Positions 1 through 12,000 of a stretch of 64,000 bases of DNA are shown here, piece after piece; within the stretch, counting starts at the first letter, position 1; each line of letters opens with the position of its first letter. Position numbers and translations under genes: made by a program. The notes beneath the pieces were generated by a model. It ran no database searches, had not been told where the DNA came from, and saw nothing but the letters and a program-made list of their open reading frames with translations. The stretch comes from Triticum aestivum (lineage: Eukaryota; Streptophyta; Magnoliopsida; Poales; Poaceae): NCBI RefSeq assembly GCF_018294505.1, contig NC_057807.1:272719369-272783368 (forward strand). Direction: 5' to 3'.

Positions 1-638
1 TTATATGACTTGAATGTTGGGTCATCAGATCCATGTTTGTACTATCTGGCTCCTCGGAGTCTAATGAATAAATACTTTGAGTCGTAGAGTTTTGTTGTGA
101 TGCCATGTTGTATTGCACATATCGAGCATATTGTGTGTATGTTATTGAAATTCTTGGTATGTGTGGGATCCGACAACCTAGTTGTTTATTCTTGGTAGCC
201 TCTCTTACCAGGAAATGTCTCCTAGTGCTTCCACTGAGGCATGGTAGCTTGCTACTGCTCCAGAACGCTTAGGCTGGCCAGCATGTGTCCTTCTTCGTTA
301 ATGTGTCTGTCTGTTCGGGGAAATGTCACGCGTTGTTCCTTTAAGTCCTTGTAGCTTGCTACGACTTGGGTTCATACGTTGATGACCGACACGTTTGTTG
401 CTGGGTCATGTATGCATGTCCCTGTAAGTTAGTGCCAACTTGGGTTTACGACTAGTCATGTTGGCCGGGGTTCTCTGTCATATGGATGCTAGCGACACTA
501 TCATATACGTGAGCCAAAAGGCGCAAACGGTCCCAGACCAGGTAAGGTGGCACCCATGGGGATACTATGCGTGAGGCCGCAAAGTGATATGATGTGTTAC
601 ATGGTAGATCGGTGTGACTTAGGACCGGGGTCCTAACA
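1..638 (+). mobile_element. 3' end of a large LTR (LARD-like family), 5' part outside window
   Basis: The stretch aligns over its whole length to the last ~650 bp of the two 4.2 kb LTRs at 9066-13278 and 17264-21477. Shared landmarks include the cctcggag block, the gtcgtagag block, the catatcgagcatattgtgtgtatg block, and the terminal ggggtcctaaca that replaces ggggtcctgaca. It ends in CA at 638, with no primer binding site after it, so it is a 3' LTR or a solo LTR. It is clearly more diverged from those two LTRs than they are from each other. The TSD cannot be tested because the left end lies outside the window. Confidence 0.85.
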
Positions 639-908
639 TTAAGATCCATTAGATGCATGTAGTGGATTAATTGTTTGAACATTAACCGTATAGAGTTAGT
701 GATTAATTGTTTGTTCTTTACAAATGATTTTTGTTAATAATCCGACTAGGGTTAGCTTGCGTGCTAATAATTCATGGCCAGATCTTGAGAATTGATTTTG
801 AATGTCCTACATATATGTTTGTGCCTTTTTTCCAAATGATCTTGAGAATTGATTTTGAATGTCCTACATGTTATGCCATTTTTTTCTTTGAGATTGGTAT
901 GTACACAG
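639..908. other. Intergenic stretch with a short direct duplication
   Basis: No gene is seen here. A 32 bp block beginning gatcttgagaattgatttt occurs at 781-812 and again at 838-869 (offset 57 bp), just upstream of the F-box start. It looks like a small local tandem duplication. I see no convincing TATA box for the downstream gene. Confidence 0.6.
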
Positions 909-2566
909 ATGAGGCTCCGGCCAGCGCCACCGCCAGATGTAGATCTTGGACCAGGCTGTGCGGCCAGAAGCGCCCCTGGACCTGAGGAACCAGTAGAATC
1001 TCCGAAAGACCACATCAGCGATCTCCCGGACGGCATCCTTGGGGAGATCATCTCCCTTCTCCCTACCAAGGATGGCTGCCGCACACAAGTCCTTGCATCT
1101 CAGTGGCACACCGTGCCTCTTAATCTCGACTGTCATCAGCTATCTCTCGATGATGATTCTGAATTCCCCGGAGCCATTATCTCCTCCCACCAGGGCTCCA
1201 TTCAATGCATCTACATCCCGGCATGCTACCTAATGGACATACCCTGCATGGTGGCCGCCTGGCTGACATCTCGTCAATTTGATAAACTCCAGTAGCTTGA
1301 GTTCTACCATGACTATGTATGTAACATACCACGAACTGATGTATCTGTGCCCTCACCATCGATGTCCATCATGTCGTTTTCCTCCTCTCTCTCCACACTG
1401 CCACCTTCGCCCGGTGCCATCTAGCAGACAATCTGGCACAAATGCTTCGACTCCCACTGCTAAAAAAACTTGCGCTTGTGTTGGTTGATCTGTCGGAGGC
1501 CGCACTGCATGGCATCATCCACTCTAGCTGCCCTGCCCTAGAGCGCTTGCTGCTTGTTTTTGCATTGGAAATCCATATCCGTTATCTCTAAACAAAGTCG
1601 CCCCACCTTGTAAGCATGGGGATTTGTTTTTTTGGACATGATCTCATCATCGAAGATGCCCCTTCACTTCAAAGGTTGCTCCTTGATTCTGGTATAGTAC
1701 CTTCACAAATAACTGTAGTCTCTGCGCCTACACTGGAGACCTTGGGTGCAATTTGTGATTCCTTTAGATGGTTGAAGATGGTGTTTGGCTCCACACCTAT
1801 TGAGGTACTGTATATTATTCATGTAAACTTTTGTAATCTGCCTCTTTCATTTGTGCGCATAAGTTAAGTATCATCTTGGAGTACACTTTTGGTACTAATA
1901 TTATGTTCTATGCTCAATGAAGAGCTTGTCCATCCTATCAGTGGTGGTGGATTCTCTCAAGACGTTACATATCAGTATGTGGTGTTTTGACCTGAACACG
2001 ATTATTGGCTTGCTGCAATGCTTTCCATGTCTGGAGAATTTGTATATAAAGGTGATGATTTCACGCACATTGAAAGCCCATATATAATGTACTATAATTA
2101 ATCATTCAGCTATCACTCTTTCAACATAATATTTTTTAGACATTAAATGTTTTCAATCTTCATCTCTATTTAGGCACAAACACATGGAGAAAAAGGTATA
2201 ACCAATCGATGGTTCAAGGAGCACTAGGATTTTCTCAGATCTCATGACATTTGTTTGAAGACAGTAACACTAGAAGGATATGCATCCAACAATGCAAACA
2301 CTAGCTTTGTCACATTCTTCATGTTGAATGCGAGGGTACTATTGTCTGTGAGGATTAAGTTTTTCGACAAGAAATTTCTTATGGCTGCAAGTGTTGAACA
2401 ACATAAAAAGAAGTTTCAGGTGGACCTAAGGGCATCTGATCGTGCTCGGCTTCTATTTACAATAGCTTGTCATCATGTACCAGTAGAATTTCTGGCCAGG
2501 GATCTTGATTTTATGGATCAGACCGATCCATTTGATTGTGACTGCGGAAAACTTTGGTTGAGTTAG
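909..2566 (+). pseudogene. F-box / LRR / FBD-domain protein pseudogene
   Basis: Functional members of this family are substrate-recognition subunits of SCF ubiquitin ligases; grasses carry hundreds. Exon 1 starts at the ATG at 909 and shows an F-box core (DHISDLPDGILGEIISLLPT), which matches the usual DxISxLPDxxLxxIISxLPT start. A TAG at 1293-1295 ends that frame. The LRR part then continues in other frames (AALHGIIHSSCPALERLLL near 1500-1560; LIIEDAPSLQRLLLDSG near 1641-1695). A donor GT follows 1804. A second exon (~1919-2050) reads like the LENLY part. A third (2174-2566, acceptor tatttag) carries an FBD-like region ending SDRARLLF...FDCDCGKLWLS and a normal stop. In-frame stops and frame changes make it a pseudogene. 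It could be a fragment carried by the neighbouring CACTA element, but this is not shown. Confidence 0.75.
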
Positions 2567-2984
2567 ATGTCATTGTCCTGTTCAATCTGGATTTTGTCTA
2601 AACCTGATGAGCAATTAATCCTCATGCTTTTGTACTGTTTGTAACCTGGAGTTAGATATTATTTCCCTTTTCAACTCAGTTTTGACCCATATTTTCTTTC
2701 ATACTGGGCCAATGGCTTGCCATTTCTTTAATGAAGACATAAATATTATAAGCATTCACAACATAGGAAAAAACATCACTCTCGCGGGATCCTTGAGATC
2801 TTTGTTCATTACAGAACCTGCAAGTTCTTAGAGCCCACCAGCACCCACAAACTTATTTTTAGGTAGCAGAAAAATGGGTTGTAATTCTTAATAAGAAAAG
2901 TTGCATGGTAGTGACAGATTTGGATTTGTCATTTGGGACCCACGAGCAAAAAGCCTATCCAGGGCGGTGCCGACTCGACAGTTA
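2567..2984. other. No gene recognised
   Basis: AT-rich sequence after the F-box pseudogene. Nothing coding is seen. From about 2930 weak similarity to the satellite monomer may already begin (ttgtcatttgggaccca versus tgtgtccttgggtgca). Confidence 0.5.
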
Positions 2985-3205
2985 ATATTGAGAAACCTGG
3001 TTTTAAAATTACTGTAGATCCAAAACTCGCCTCAAAATCATGAAACTTGGCATGGCTGTGGTAAAAACTTAGTCCAATTTGGGACAAGTTTTGGTACAAA
3101 CTTCTTACAAACCGGATCTTCTCTCAAAAAGGTTCATGGTTCCGAGAGGGACCTTGTCACCTATGTGTGCGAAACGACATATGCTGTCTCTTCCCTCCTT
3201 GATTT
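2985..3205 (+). repeat. Single diverged copy of the ~504 bp satellite monomer
   Basis: This segment aligns collinearly with the satellite at 45.6-61.0 kb. The shared order is: aaaacattgaga / ttaatattgaga; taaatccaaaactcgtctg / tagatccaaaactcgcctc; the near-identical catgaaacttggcatg; gctgtggtaaaa; catatggggcaggtttgggta / caatttgggacaagttttggta; cttctcacaaaccggagcttctc / cttcttacaaaccggatcttctc; and cgaaacgatat / cgaaacgacat. It is one copy, far more diverged than any monomer in the array, and lies ~230 bp upstream of a CACTA subterminal region. Confidence 0.75.
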
Positions 3206-3439
3206 ATTTTACGGAGGCAACATGCAACTATAGTAGAGTCGTCCTAAAAATATGAAATTATTCACGGTTCATTTTGCCTTTTTATACATTATTTGAGTGT
3301 AGGCATTTTGGAACGTACTTTGGGGTGTGCAAAGGTCATGTGTGTACTAGCCACATATGTATTTGGATGTTCAATCTGTTTATGGAATCAAGTCCTTATA
3401 AGTTATGAGTACATATGTTATTGTTCTGTGTGCAATGAC

Positions 3440-4009
3440 ATTGCACACGGACCGTACTGGGGAACCCGTCGGTGATGATTTCATCAATCGCTGACAATTG
3501 TATACCAACAAGCATTTTCCCACAACACACATGGCTTATTAGCAGCAATCGTCTGTGTTATTATCTGTCTTCGCACACATTTCCGATTAAAAACATGTTT
3601 GCCACGTATCACACATATCTTGTTATATTGAACCATTTTTGTTCTCTTGGCTCAAAGCAAACAGTTCATCCGAATGAACCACATGCCATATATCAAACAC
3701 ACCTTGATCTGGCTGACCATTTCTTTTGTGTTGCCTAATCACAAACAGTTCATCTAAGTGAACTATATGCTGTATATTGCACACACATTCATCTGGCTGC
3801 CCATTTCTTTTGTTTCTCCTCATCGCAAACAGTTAATTGAACTGAACCGTATGCCCTGCATCACACACGCAAAGAATCTGAACCATGTTTGATGCATTTG
3901 CCATCGCATACGTTTTGAACCTTTTTTGACGGTTTTTTTACACCACCGTTTGCGATTGTTGCATCTCACACAGTTTCGTCGACGGGTCTCTGATCATAGT
4001 GTCGCGTTA
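3440..4009 (+). mobile_element. CACTA transposon, 3' subterminal region (left of the nested Gypsy insertion)
   Basis: Three imperfect ~80 bp units built on caaacagttcatc.gaatgaac ... ctggctg.ccatttcttttgt lie at about 3655-3890, typical of CACTA subterminal repeats. The stretch then runs through tttgcgattgttgcatctcacacagtttcgtcgacgg to gtcgcgtta at 4009. The missing terminus resumes after the nested element at 23658 (gcaacatcctgcagtagtg), so the joined end is the reverse complement of a CACTACTGCAGGATG terminus. I cannot find the 5' terminus in the window, so this is either a truncated element or one that starts upstream. Confidence 0.7.
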
Positions 4010-4869
4010 TGTCAGGGAAAATATGCTGGGGTATGTATTTTCCCCTGACTCGTGCACGGACAAGCCAAGATCGGGCCAAGATGTACAAGGAACCAAGAGA
4101 TTCGAAGGATCAGCATGCAGATTAATGAGACCAAGCTCGAGCCAGAGAAGCAGGATAACGCCAAGAGAAAGGCCTCCTTTGCCGTGCAGGCGAGCTCGAC
4201 AAGGAACAAGGCCACCCCCAGAAGCAAGTAATCGAAGCACCCCGGCATGGCCTGCCAGGGCTCCTGGAGGCAAAACCACCTCATCAACAACTCCACCATG
4301 ACCCACGTCATCGATCAGTGTGGTGTCAAGCCGCAAAGTTACTGACTGGCAGTCATTCTCCACATGGCTGCCTCAGATGACACCCGTCCTGCGACGTGTC
4401 AAGAAAGCAGGTGCGGAGCTGGCAAGATTGCCCGACAAGCCTTGCCGGGCAACCAGTGATGTGACACCAAGTGGTGCATTTAATGCGCCCTATCAGCCTG
4501 TAGAGTTAGGTATGATAGCACTGTTTGCTATCATATCAGTGCATAATGAATACTTTGCCATTGTGGCAACCGTAGAAAGGGTTAGAAGGTTGGATAACTT
4601 ACGCTTCCATACGCGCGTATCACTACTGCCCGAAGGCAACCCCTACCGGGCAAGAGTACGACGCTCCACCACCACCTTTTCCACCATCAATCCATCAAAG
4701 CAGGAGTAGGGTTTTCAGCCTCGCGGCGGCCCGAACCTGTGTATATTGCTTGTCTGATACCTGCTATGCTACCCCACGCTCATCTGCTCTTTGTGCAATG
4801 TGTCCCCCCCCCCTGCCGAACCAGCAAGGGGCCTCCTGGTCCCATAGGTGGCCATGGTTTCCCGCAACA
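4010..4869 (+). repeat. 5' LTR of the pol-less Gypsy element (promoter deleted)
   Basis: Begins tgtcaggg and ends cgcaaca. Compared with the 3' LTR it lacks a block of ~29 bp that in the other copy contains gatctataaaaggaggcc; the break lies between two tgtgg copies (around 4564-4572). It also lacks ~20 bp near 4376. Loss of the TATA region should inactivate genomic transcription of this copy. Confidence 0.85.
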
Positions 4870-4873
4870 TCTT

Positions 4874-4892
4874 TGGCATGCCAGGTAGGGGG
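4874..4892 (+). promoter_or_regulatory. Primer binding site-like sequence
   Basis: The sequence tggcatgccaggtaggggg starts four bases after the 5' LTR. It matches, with one CG/TG change, the site tggcgcgccaggtaggggg in the same place of the element at 24103-37250. The priming tRNA is not identified. Confidence 0.65.
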
Positions 4893-6058
4893 CTCGCTTG
4901 TGCAAATTTGAAGGCGTGCGCAGCGCCTCGACTCCATCACCATCCTCGTCTTCAGCGACGCCGGCAACCGTTGCGCACATGAAGACACAAAGGCGAAGCG
5001 GGATCATCCCCGCACTACATCATTGGTCTCCACACTTCGCCGTAGCCACGGCTACGGCTAGGACCGCCCCTGGTGATGATACACCTGCCTCGACGACCCA
5101 TATGGCGTACCCACCATTCAGGCGCCGTTTGGAAAAAGGGCATAAGAGGTGCGGGCACGAATTCCCTCCTCCCCATCCTTTCCATTCGTCAGCATTCGAA
5201 TCGCCTTGGCTCGGTGTCGTCAATGTCGATGATTACCGTGCGACGCTCTGTTCAGTATTCCCCCATTTTGGGCGATCCTAAGCAGAGCACCGGTATGAGT
5301 CCGTTAGTAGACATCCCGGCAAGCGCACTTCAGCGAGGCTGCTTGCATCGGCATGACCCGTGCGACGGCAGCCATCGGACTGACTCGAAAGGAAAGGAGA
5401 AAAAAGGGAGGGGGCAGAAGAGCCTGACACTACGCCCTGATACCCACCAGCCACAGGAAATGCTAATCGGTCCCTGCCAGGAAAAAAGAAACAATCTGAC
5501 TGACTCCTGCTCCTCCAAGTGCCGCGGGCGTGCCCGACGCGCGTGACCCTGTAGAAGCTCCAAATGAAAGCTAACTTTACATTATCGCCTCTTGTTGACA
5601 CATTCCAGGATTTTGCTATCATTTATCCCTTAACTCTAGTGAACATTCATATCTTGAAAGCCCTCGTGCGATGGAACCTTGGCTAGTTTCTTTGATTGCA
5701 CCATCGTCCTGTCCAGAGCCATGCTCATAGGTCGAGAGGCTCCATCGAGAACTACCTAGGAAAAACCCGCTGAGACGCATCCACGCCAAGATGACTGTTA
5801 AGGGTCAGACCCTTACAACAATCGCGGCAATATGATATCGACAAACATCCATAGCATGTATGGGTGTTGATCATACGAACGCGAACATATAGGGCTCAAA
5901 GGGATGAACACACATTTAACGATCCAGCTAGAAATATCAGTTTCGCACAAATACTAGAGATAGAATAACTAAACGCAAAATAGATATCACATTCCATTAC
6001 AGGGCCCAGTGGGAACGACAACGGCCCGATACTTGGTCTGGTAGCCAGGTGGAACAGC
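4893..6058 (+). other. Internal leader / remnant of deleted gag-pol region
   Basis: This ~1.2 kb lies between the PBS and the 3' end of the antisense gene. Open stretches of ~127-157 codons are present in overlapping frames (4898-5281, 5073-5546), but none shows a gag, protease or RT motif. In the related element at 24103-37250 the same interval holds more than 6 kb of gag-pol, so most of that region has been lost. Confidence 0.5.
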
Positions 6059-9000
6059 TTAAACGCAAAGAACCCTGTCGGCATGGGGAGCGGCTTTCTT
6101 CTCGACGGCTGCAACGTAGGCACCTGTTGGTCGCTTCTTGAATACATCATCAAGAAAGAGCTCTGGGTGGCGGCAAGCGATATTGCTCAAGACCGTGAAG
6201 TGGGTGTTGCAGGCAAGCCTCCAGGAATCGATCGCAAAATGCTCGGCCCTCCCTTCTTCATGCGCTTCCAGCTTCTCGATCAATTCGTTGAAGAGGAGCC
6301 CCAATTTGACGCTTTGGACCTCCTGCTTGCTGGCCGAGAAAACTAGGTCGTCCATACCCATCACCATAGCCTGGGCGCCAAGACGCTCGGCAATGTCGAC
6401 CAAGCTCTTGATCCTGAGGTTACTCATGTCGAGCTGATTCTTTAACTTCTCCTCTACACCTTGCCGGAGACGCTTAGCATTTTCCAAGTCCTTGGACAAC
6501 AACTGCTGGCGGGACTCGAGGGACTCCGCCGACTGCTCCAGTGAGCCAATCTGCGCTTTTCATGTCCGTGATGTTGCCGTTGGCAGCGTCAAGGCTCTGG
6601 GTCTTGGAGGCAAGCTGTGAATGCACATCAGCCAAGTGGATCTCTTCCTGTCGTGCTTCTTCTTTGAGCGCCTCCACCTCTTTGGTGCTATCGGCAAGAT
6701 CTTCATTCAGCTTAGCGACCTGTCGGTCGAGCTCAGTCTTGGCGGAGGATGCGGTCTCTAGATCTTCAATAAGCTTCTTCAACTGGGCAGCATGGTCAAT
6801 GACAAGAGTGTCCAGGGCAGCTCCATGCTTGTCCTCGAGCTCCTTAGTACACTGCCACACAAGAGCCTCCAGATCCTCATCCTTGGCACGAAGAGTAGCA
6901 TCGAGTCTCTCCTCCTGCAGGGAGATCTCTCGCTCCCTGGCGTCCAGAGATGCCTTGTGGTCTGCCAGACGCGCCTCCCGAGCCATGACATCCTCCCTCG
7001 TCATTTGGAGGGTCTCTTGCTGCCTCATGAGCGCCTTGAACTGCTTGTCGTGCCATTCACGCAGCTCCAAACACTTGTCCTTCAGCTTCTGGTCCACCTT
7101 GCCGGTGGATTCGCGCCGTTCCTTGAGCTCCTGCCACTTCAGACGGTGCCGGGCCTGCATTTCCTTCACGCCCACCACCATGGACTCCATGAAGGACAAA
7201 TCCATCTTGATAGCAGCGAAGTCATCGGCCTCCCCGGTTCCTAGGTATAGCGGTGCCAGGAGGCGCTGAAGCTCTTCGTCGAGCTCCACGTCTGTTGAGG
7301 ACGGGCCTGGGGCTCCAATGTCAGGAAACGACAGCTCCATAGCCAGCGTGCTTGAGAAAGACAGCGGGGCCTCAGCGATGACGCCAAAGGAGGGGAGTGG
7401 GGCCATGGTTTGGAGGGGAATCTTTGCCTCGATAACCACTTGCTCTACCGGGGCCTCCTCTAGAGAGTGCTCCACCACTGCCAAGGAGCCATGTGCTTCG
7501 TTGGTAGCGATATCCCGTCCCTCTACGGCGTGAAGCTCTGCGGCTTCATCTGCTACGGCCCTCCCTATATCAGCCACCAGATCCAGCAGGTATGGTTCCT
7601 CGGTTTGAGGGGATGTGTATGAAAGGACCAGTAAATGATGAAGAAAAGGAAGCCTCGAGCAAGTGGAGAAGTCAGCAAAAACAATCAGAGCATGAAGAAA
7701 AGGAAGAATTAAATAAGGTACCTAGAAAGGCTGCCGGGCAGAAGTTTCTGTCTCCCCAGCAACAACTGTTGCCGGGTCATGGGCCTCGTTTTCTGCTAGG
7801 GTGGGCTCTGCGGCCTTCTGAGTGGCCTCCGCCACGGAAGGTTCCACAGCGATTTCTTCGGCTCGAGCGATAGGGGAAGCATGCCCCTCGGGAAGGGGCT
7901 CGCCCTTAGTCGTCTCACCTCCTCCTTCGCCGGCGGAAACGAGGGGGCCGTCCCCGTAACCTCTGACATATGGGGCCAAGTCTCCGCTCCCGTGCCGGGG
8001 GCTAACCTGGGGGCTCGGCACAGGGTCCTCTGCATCACCCCCCACCAAGACCGAGCTCTCTGCTCCCTTCAACGACCCAAGACGCCGGAGCCTCTTCCGG
8101 GAGTGGTGGACGAGGGTTTCCGTGTCCTCCTCCACTTCCATGACAATGACAACAAAAACAAGAGGTCAGTCAGCAAAAGTAATTAGACATGCACAAGCTA
8201 TCCATGAAAGGAAAAACCTCCTTACTCTTCTGCGAGGAGCATGGAGTTCAAGTTGAACTCCATGGGAGGTGGATACTCCCGTCTTCTCTTTTGGGGTGGA
8301 GGTACAGAACTCCCAGGCAGCTTTGGTGCCTCCCGTGACATCAAGAGCTCCGAGGAAGACGAGTTCTGTGAGGAGCTCGAGCCGGAGCAGGGGCTGGACT
8401 CCGCCTCCACGGCCGCCGGACATTTGGCGGAGGAAGCCATGGTCTGGGCGAGACAAGGGGATTGACGACACGCCACCTCTACCTTGGTAGACTTGGTGGA
8501 AGTCTTCTTCACCCTCTTGGCAACTGGCGTCGGGTTGGAGGTCGCCGCCCCTCGGGCTGCGGCGCGCCTACGGGTGCGCTGAGCTAGGTTCGGTGCGGGG
8601 GCTAGTGGTCTAGCTGCGAGCCACTCGTCGTTAGGGGCCGCCACCGCGTCCTCCTCCTCCTCCTCCCGAAGCTCCGTTGCCACCGTGGCCAGGGCATTTA
8701 GGCCGGCAAAGTTAACCCCGACAAGCTCTTCCCCGACAGATCCTTCCGTGGCTTGCGCCTCGCTACCGCCATGGGAAGAACTACCATCCCCAGCTTTCCC
8801 TTTGCCTTTCCCAGCCTTTAGGTCCTTCTCCATCTCTGGAAGCCGGGTAGCCTTGTGCTCATCAACCCTCTTTAGAATATATGCCACCTCCATAGGAGAG
8901 GTGCGTTTATACATCCCATCTTCAGTCTTGGTGGCCTTCCCCACCAAGGTGCTCGACCATTGGAGCTCTTCATCCAGGTTGGGAAGCTGCCAAGTGCTCG

Positions 9001-9065
9001 ATACCCCTTCAGCATTGCAGTCTAGCATTCACTTCAGTATCTGGTCCCTGGAAAAATTGATATTA
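6059..9065 (-). pseudogene. Antisense gene (aORF) of the pol-less element, 3' part
   Basis: This is the downstream part of the gene that starts at 22398 and is split by the LARD-like insertion. From high to low coordinates: the acidic tail of exon 1 (9028-8222), ending at a GTAAGG donor in the same place as the GTAAGC donor of the intact homologue; a middle exon (about 8141-7722); and a coiled-coil exon (7577-6474) rich in E, K, L and A heptads. A one-base shift near 6556 moves the reading frame, and the C-terminal domain continues at 6502-6059. A stop and frame change also lie just inside the junction (~9033). It cannot make a full protein. Confidence 0.75.
9061..9065. other. TSD of the LARD-like element, left copy (tatta)
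   Basis: Tatta at 9061-9065 and tatta at 21478-21482 flank the element exactly, which fixes both of its ends. Confidence 0.95.
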
Positions 9066-12000
9066 TGTCACATCCCTAGATGCTGGTAGTGCTCTAGGCT
9101 AGCTTCATGTTTGCGTCATGTTTAAATTTTGAAACTTGAACTGAGGGAAATTGGAAGCCTCAAAACCATAAATAAAAGAAGGGCAAAAACCCTCAAAAAA
9201 TCTCATTCATTGTTCCAAAATGCTCTTCTTAAATGTTTGATAATTTTTGGCAAGGGTTTTGATCCAAACCAAAAATAATGAACATTTTAAAAGGATTTAT
9301 TTTTGGGACTTTGAATTTAAATCATTAGCTATTTGAATTTGAATTATATTCATATAATTAGAATATAATTTCAAATACCCCTGAAATATTTTATGAGCTT
9401 TTGGAAAAGTCCATCTAGCATAATAAAAATATTCAGAGGAGTTTTTGGCATTGTTTGAATTTGTTTAAATTCAAAACAATGGCAAAAGATATTAAATAAA
9501 AGAAAACAGAACAGAAATATAAAAAAAAGAGCAGAAGCCTACCTGGCGCTCACCTCTCAGCCCACCCGGCCCAAACCTACCTGGCGGCCTAGCTGGCAGG
9601 CCCAGCCCACCTCCTCCTCCCTGTCGCCTTCCTCCTCGCGCCAGTAGGCAGAGGAGGGACACGGCGCACGCGCCCGAGCTCGCCACGCCACCACCCTGCT
9701 CGTCTGCATCGCCTGGACACCGCGACGCCTCGCGTCATCTCCTCGGCGCTGCCCCGACCCCCTGGACTCCCTCTCTCTCCCCCAAACGCTCTCACCTCCT
9801 CTGTTCTTTCCGCCACCGAACGCGTCCGTCGCCGCCGACGAGCGTCGCCGTGGCCACAGCCACTGCCTCGCCTCGTCGTTGCGCCCAGAGGCTCCGCCTC
9901 GACCCCCTCTTCCTCTCCACCAACCCATGCCCCGCCGGACGCCCTGCATCGCCGCCCACGCCATCTTCCCCATCTCCGGCCGCCCGAGATCGCCGTCGTT
10001 GTTTCGTCGTCACCAAGCCATCCCCGAGCCCACTAGTCTGCTCTGCGAGTTCACCGTGAGCACCGGAATCTTTCCCCTCTCTCCCCTGCCTCGTTTGCAT
10101 CACGTAGCTATCGAATCCGTCGGAGCCGAGAGCTCTTCGCCGCCGGCCATGTCGCCGCCGTAGCCACCGTTGCCTAGAGCTGCAACCGAGCACGCGGCCG
10201 TGCTCAGTGCAACCCCAGGAGGTCGTAACACCCCTCCTTGCCTCCTGTCGTGCTCCCTAACCCCGAAACCCAGTTCACCCGAACGTCGGCGCCGCCGTGA
10301 GCTTCATTCCGGTGAGCTCCGGCCACCCCAGCTCGAGCTGTTGCCACCCTCGGATGCGCCTCACTGCCAGCGTCCCGTAGACGCAAACCACGCGCAAAAC
10401 CGAGCCCCATAGCGGATTTCCGGCAAGCTTCCGCCGCGGCTAGAGGTCGCCGCCGGCCAAACTCCGGCGGGCCGATGTGGCCACTTAGTTAGGGGCTAAT
10501 CACCCTATGAGCCATTGCCATGTGGGCCCCTGCGCTTAATTAGGATTAGTATATTTTTCTGTTAAATTAGTGTTAATACCGTGGACCCCACGTGCCAGTT
10601 TGACCTTGGCCAAGTCAACTTTGACCGGCCCCACATGTCATCCACCTAAACCAGCCTGAGACGCTGACCAGTGGACCCCACTGGTCAGTTTGACCCGGAC
10701 CAGCCCCTATTGACTCTGCTGAGGTCAGCATGACGCCATGCTGACGCAATATTCCTTTTCTGGAATTTAGTTTATTTTTTAAATAATCAAAAAATTCCAG
10801 AAATTGTATAAACTTCTAAAATTCATAGAAATTCAACCGTAACTCCAAATTAAATAAATTATATATGAAAAATTATCAGAAAAATTCAAGGAATCCATCT
10901 GTACCATTTTCATGCATGTTAGAACAACTTATAGATGCTGTTTAGCACAAATCATATTAATGGCATTTGAATATCCACATATGGAGTTTGAGTTTGAATC
11001 TTGGATTCAAACCAACTTCATTTAAACTGGTTCTAGTTGCATTAGCACAAAACACATTCATATTGCCATGTCATAGCATGCATCATATTGTGCATTGCAT
11101 TGATCATGTTTCTCTGTGTTTGCCGGTGTTGTTCCCCCTCGATAGACGCTGTACGGATGATGTGATCGTTGACACTGATGAAGAGCTATATTATCTTCAG
11201 AAGTGCCAGGCAAGCAAAACCCCCTTGTTCATTCCGATAAAATCCCACTCTCTCGCTCCTGCTCTCTTTTACTGCATTAGGACAACAACGACATATTTGT
11301 TACTTGCTGCGGTAGTTGAACCCCTTTATCCTCTGCATGACCTGTCATTGCCACAGTAAATAGATGAAACCCACTAGCATGAGTAGGAGTTGTTTGAGCC
11401 CTATTGTGCCTACTCATTCATGTTTGTTTGTCATGCCTGCTATTGCTTAGAGTTGAGTCAGGTCTGATTCATCGGGGATGAATCAGAGGCGTGTGAACAT
11501 GTCCTACTGTGTGTGAACTAAGTGTGTGAACACGATTTGGTAAAGGTAGCGGTGAGAGGCCATGTAGGAGTACATGGTGGGTTGTCTCATTGCAGCCGTC
11601 CTCAGGAACTGAGTTCTGTGTTTGTGATCCATGAACAGCTACTACCACACATTGGGTTCCGGTAACTCGACCCCTCTCGACTTATTAATCAACATGATCT
11701 CTGTCCAGGAGTTGCAACTAGTTTCTGGTGTTTGTAGGTAGTGTTAGTAGTCTACCAAGTGGCACCCGGTACAGGTGGGCTTGGGACAGACTAGGCACAG
11801 TGGCCCGGTGTACCAAGTGGCACCCGGTTGGTGGGCTTGGGAACCCTGCACACATCGTTTGGGGCCGTAAGCGACACCCCGGCCGGATCTCCTTGCGGAT
11901 GGAACCCGAATAGGCGATAAACCTGGACTAGAGACTTGTTCGGTTAGTCAGGTCGTGGCCGACTCCCTCGCCCGGCTTCCGCTTGAAGGTTGCCGAGGTA

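Noticed and set aside
6541..7269. 242-codon open frame on the + strand
   Set aside because: Mirror frame of the Glu/Lys/Leu-rich coiled coil encoded on the - strand; Ser/Arg/Cys-rich translation without a domain.
9492..10412. Overlapping open frames of up to 138 codons in a GC-rich block
   Set aside because: Present in the same form in both LTRs of the LARD-like element (also 17689-18682). Arg/Pro/Ser-rich low-complexity translations, no conserved start and no domain.
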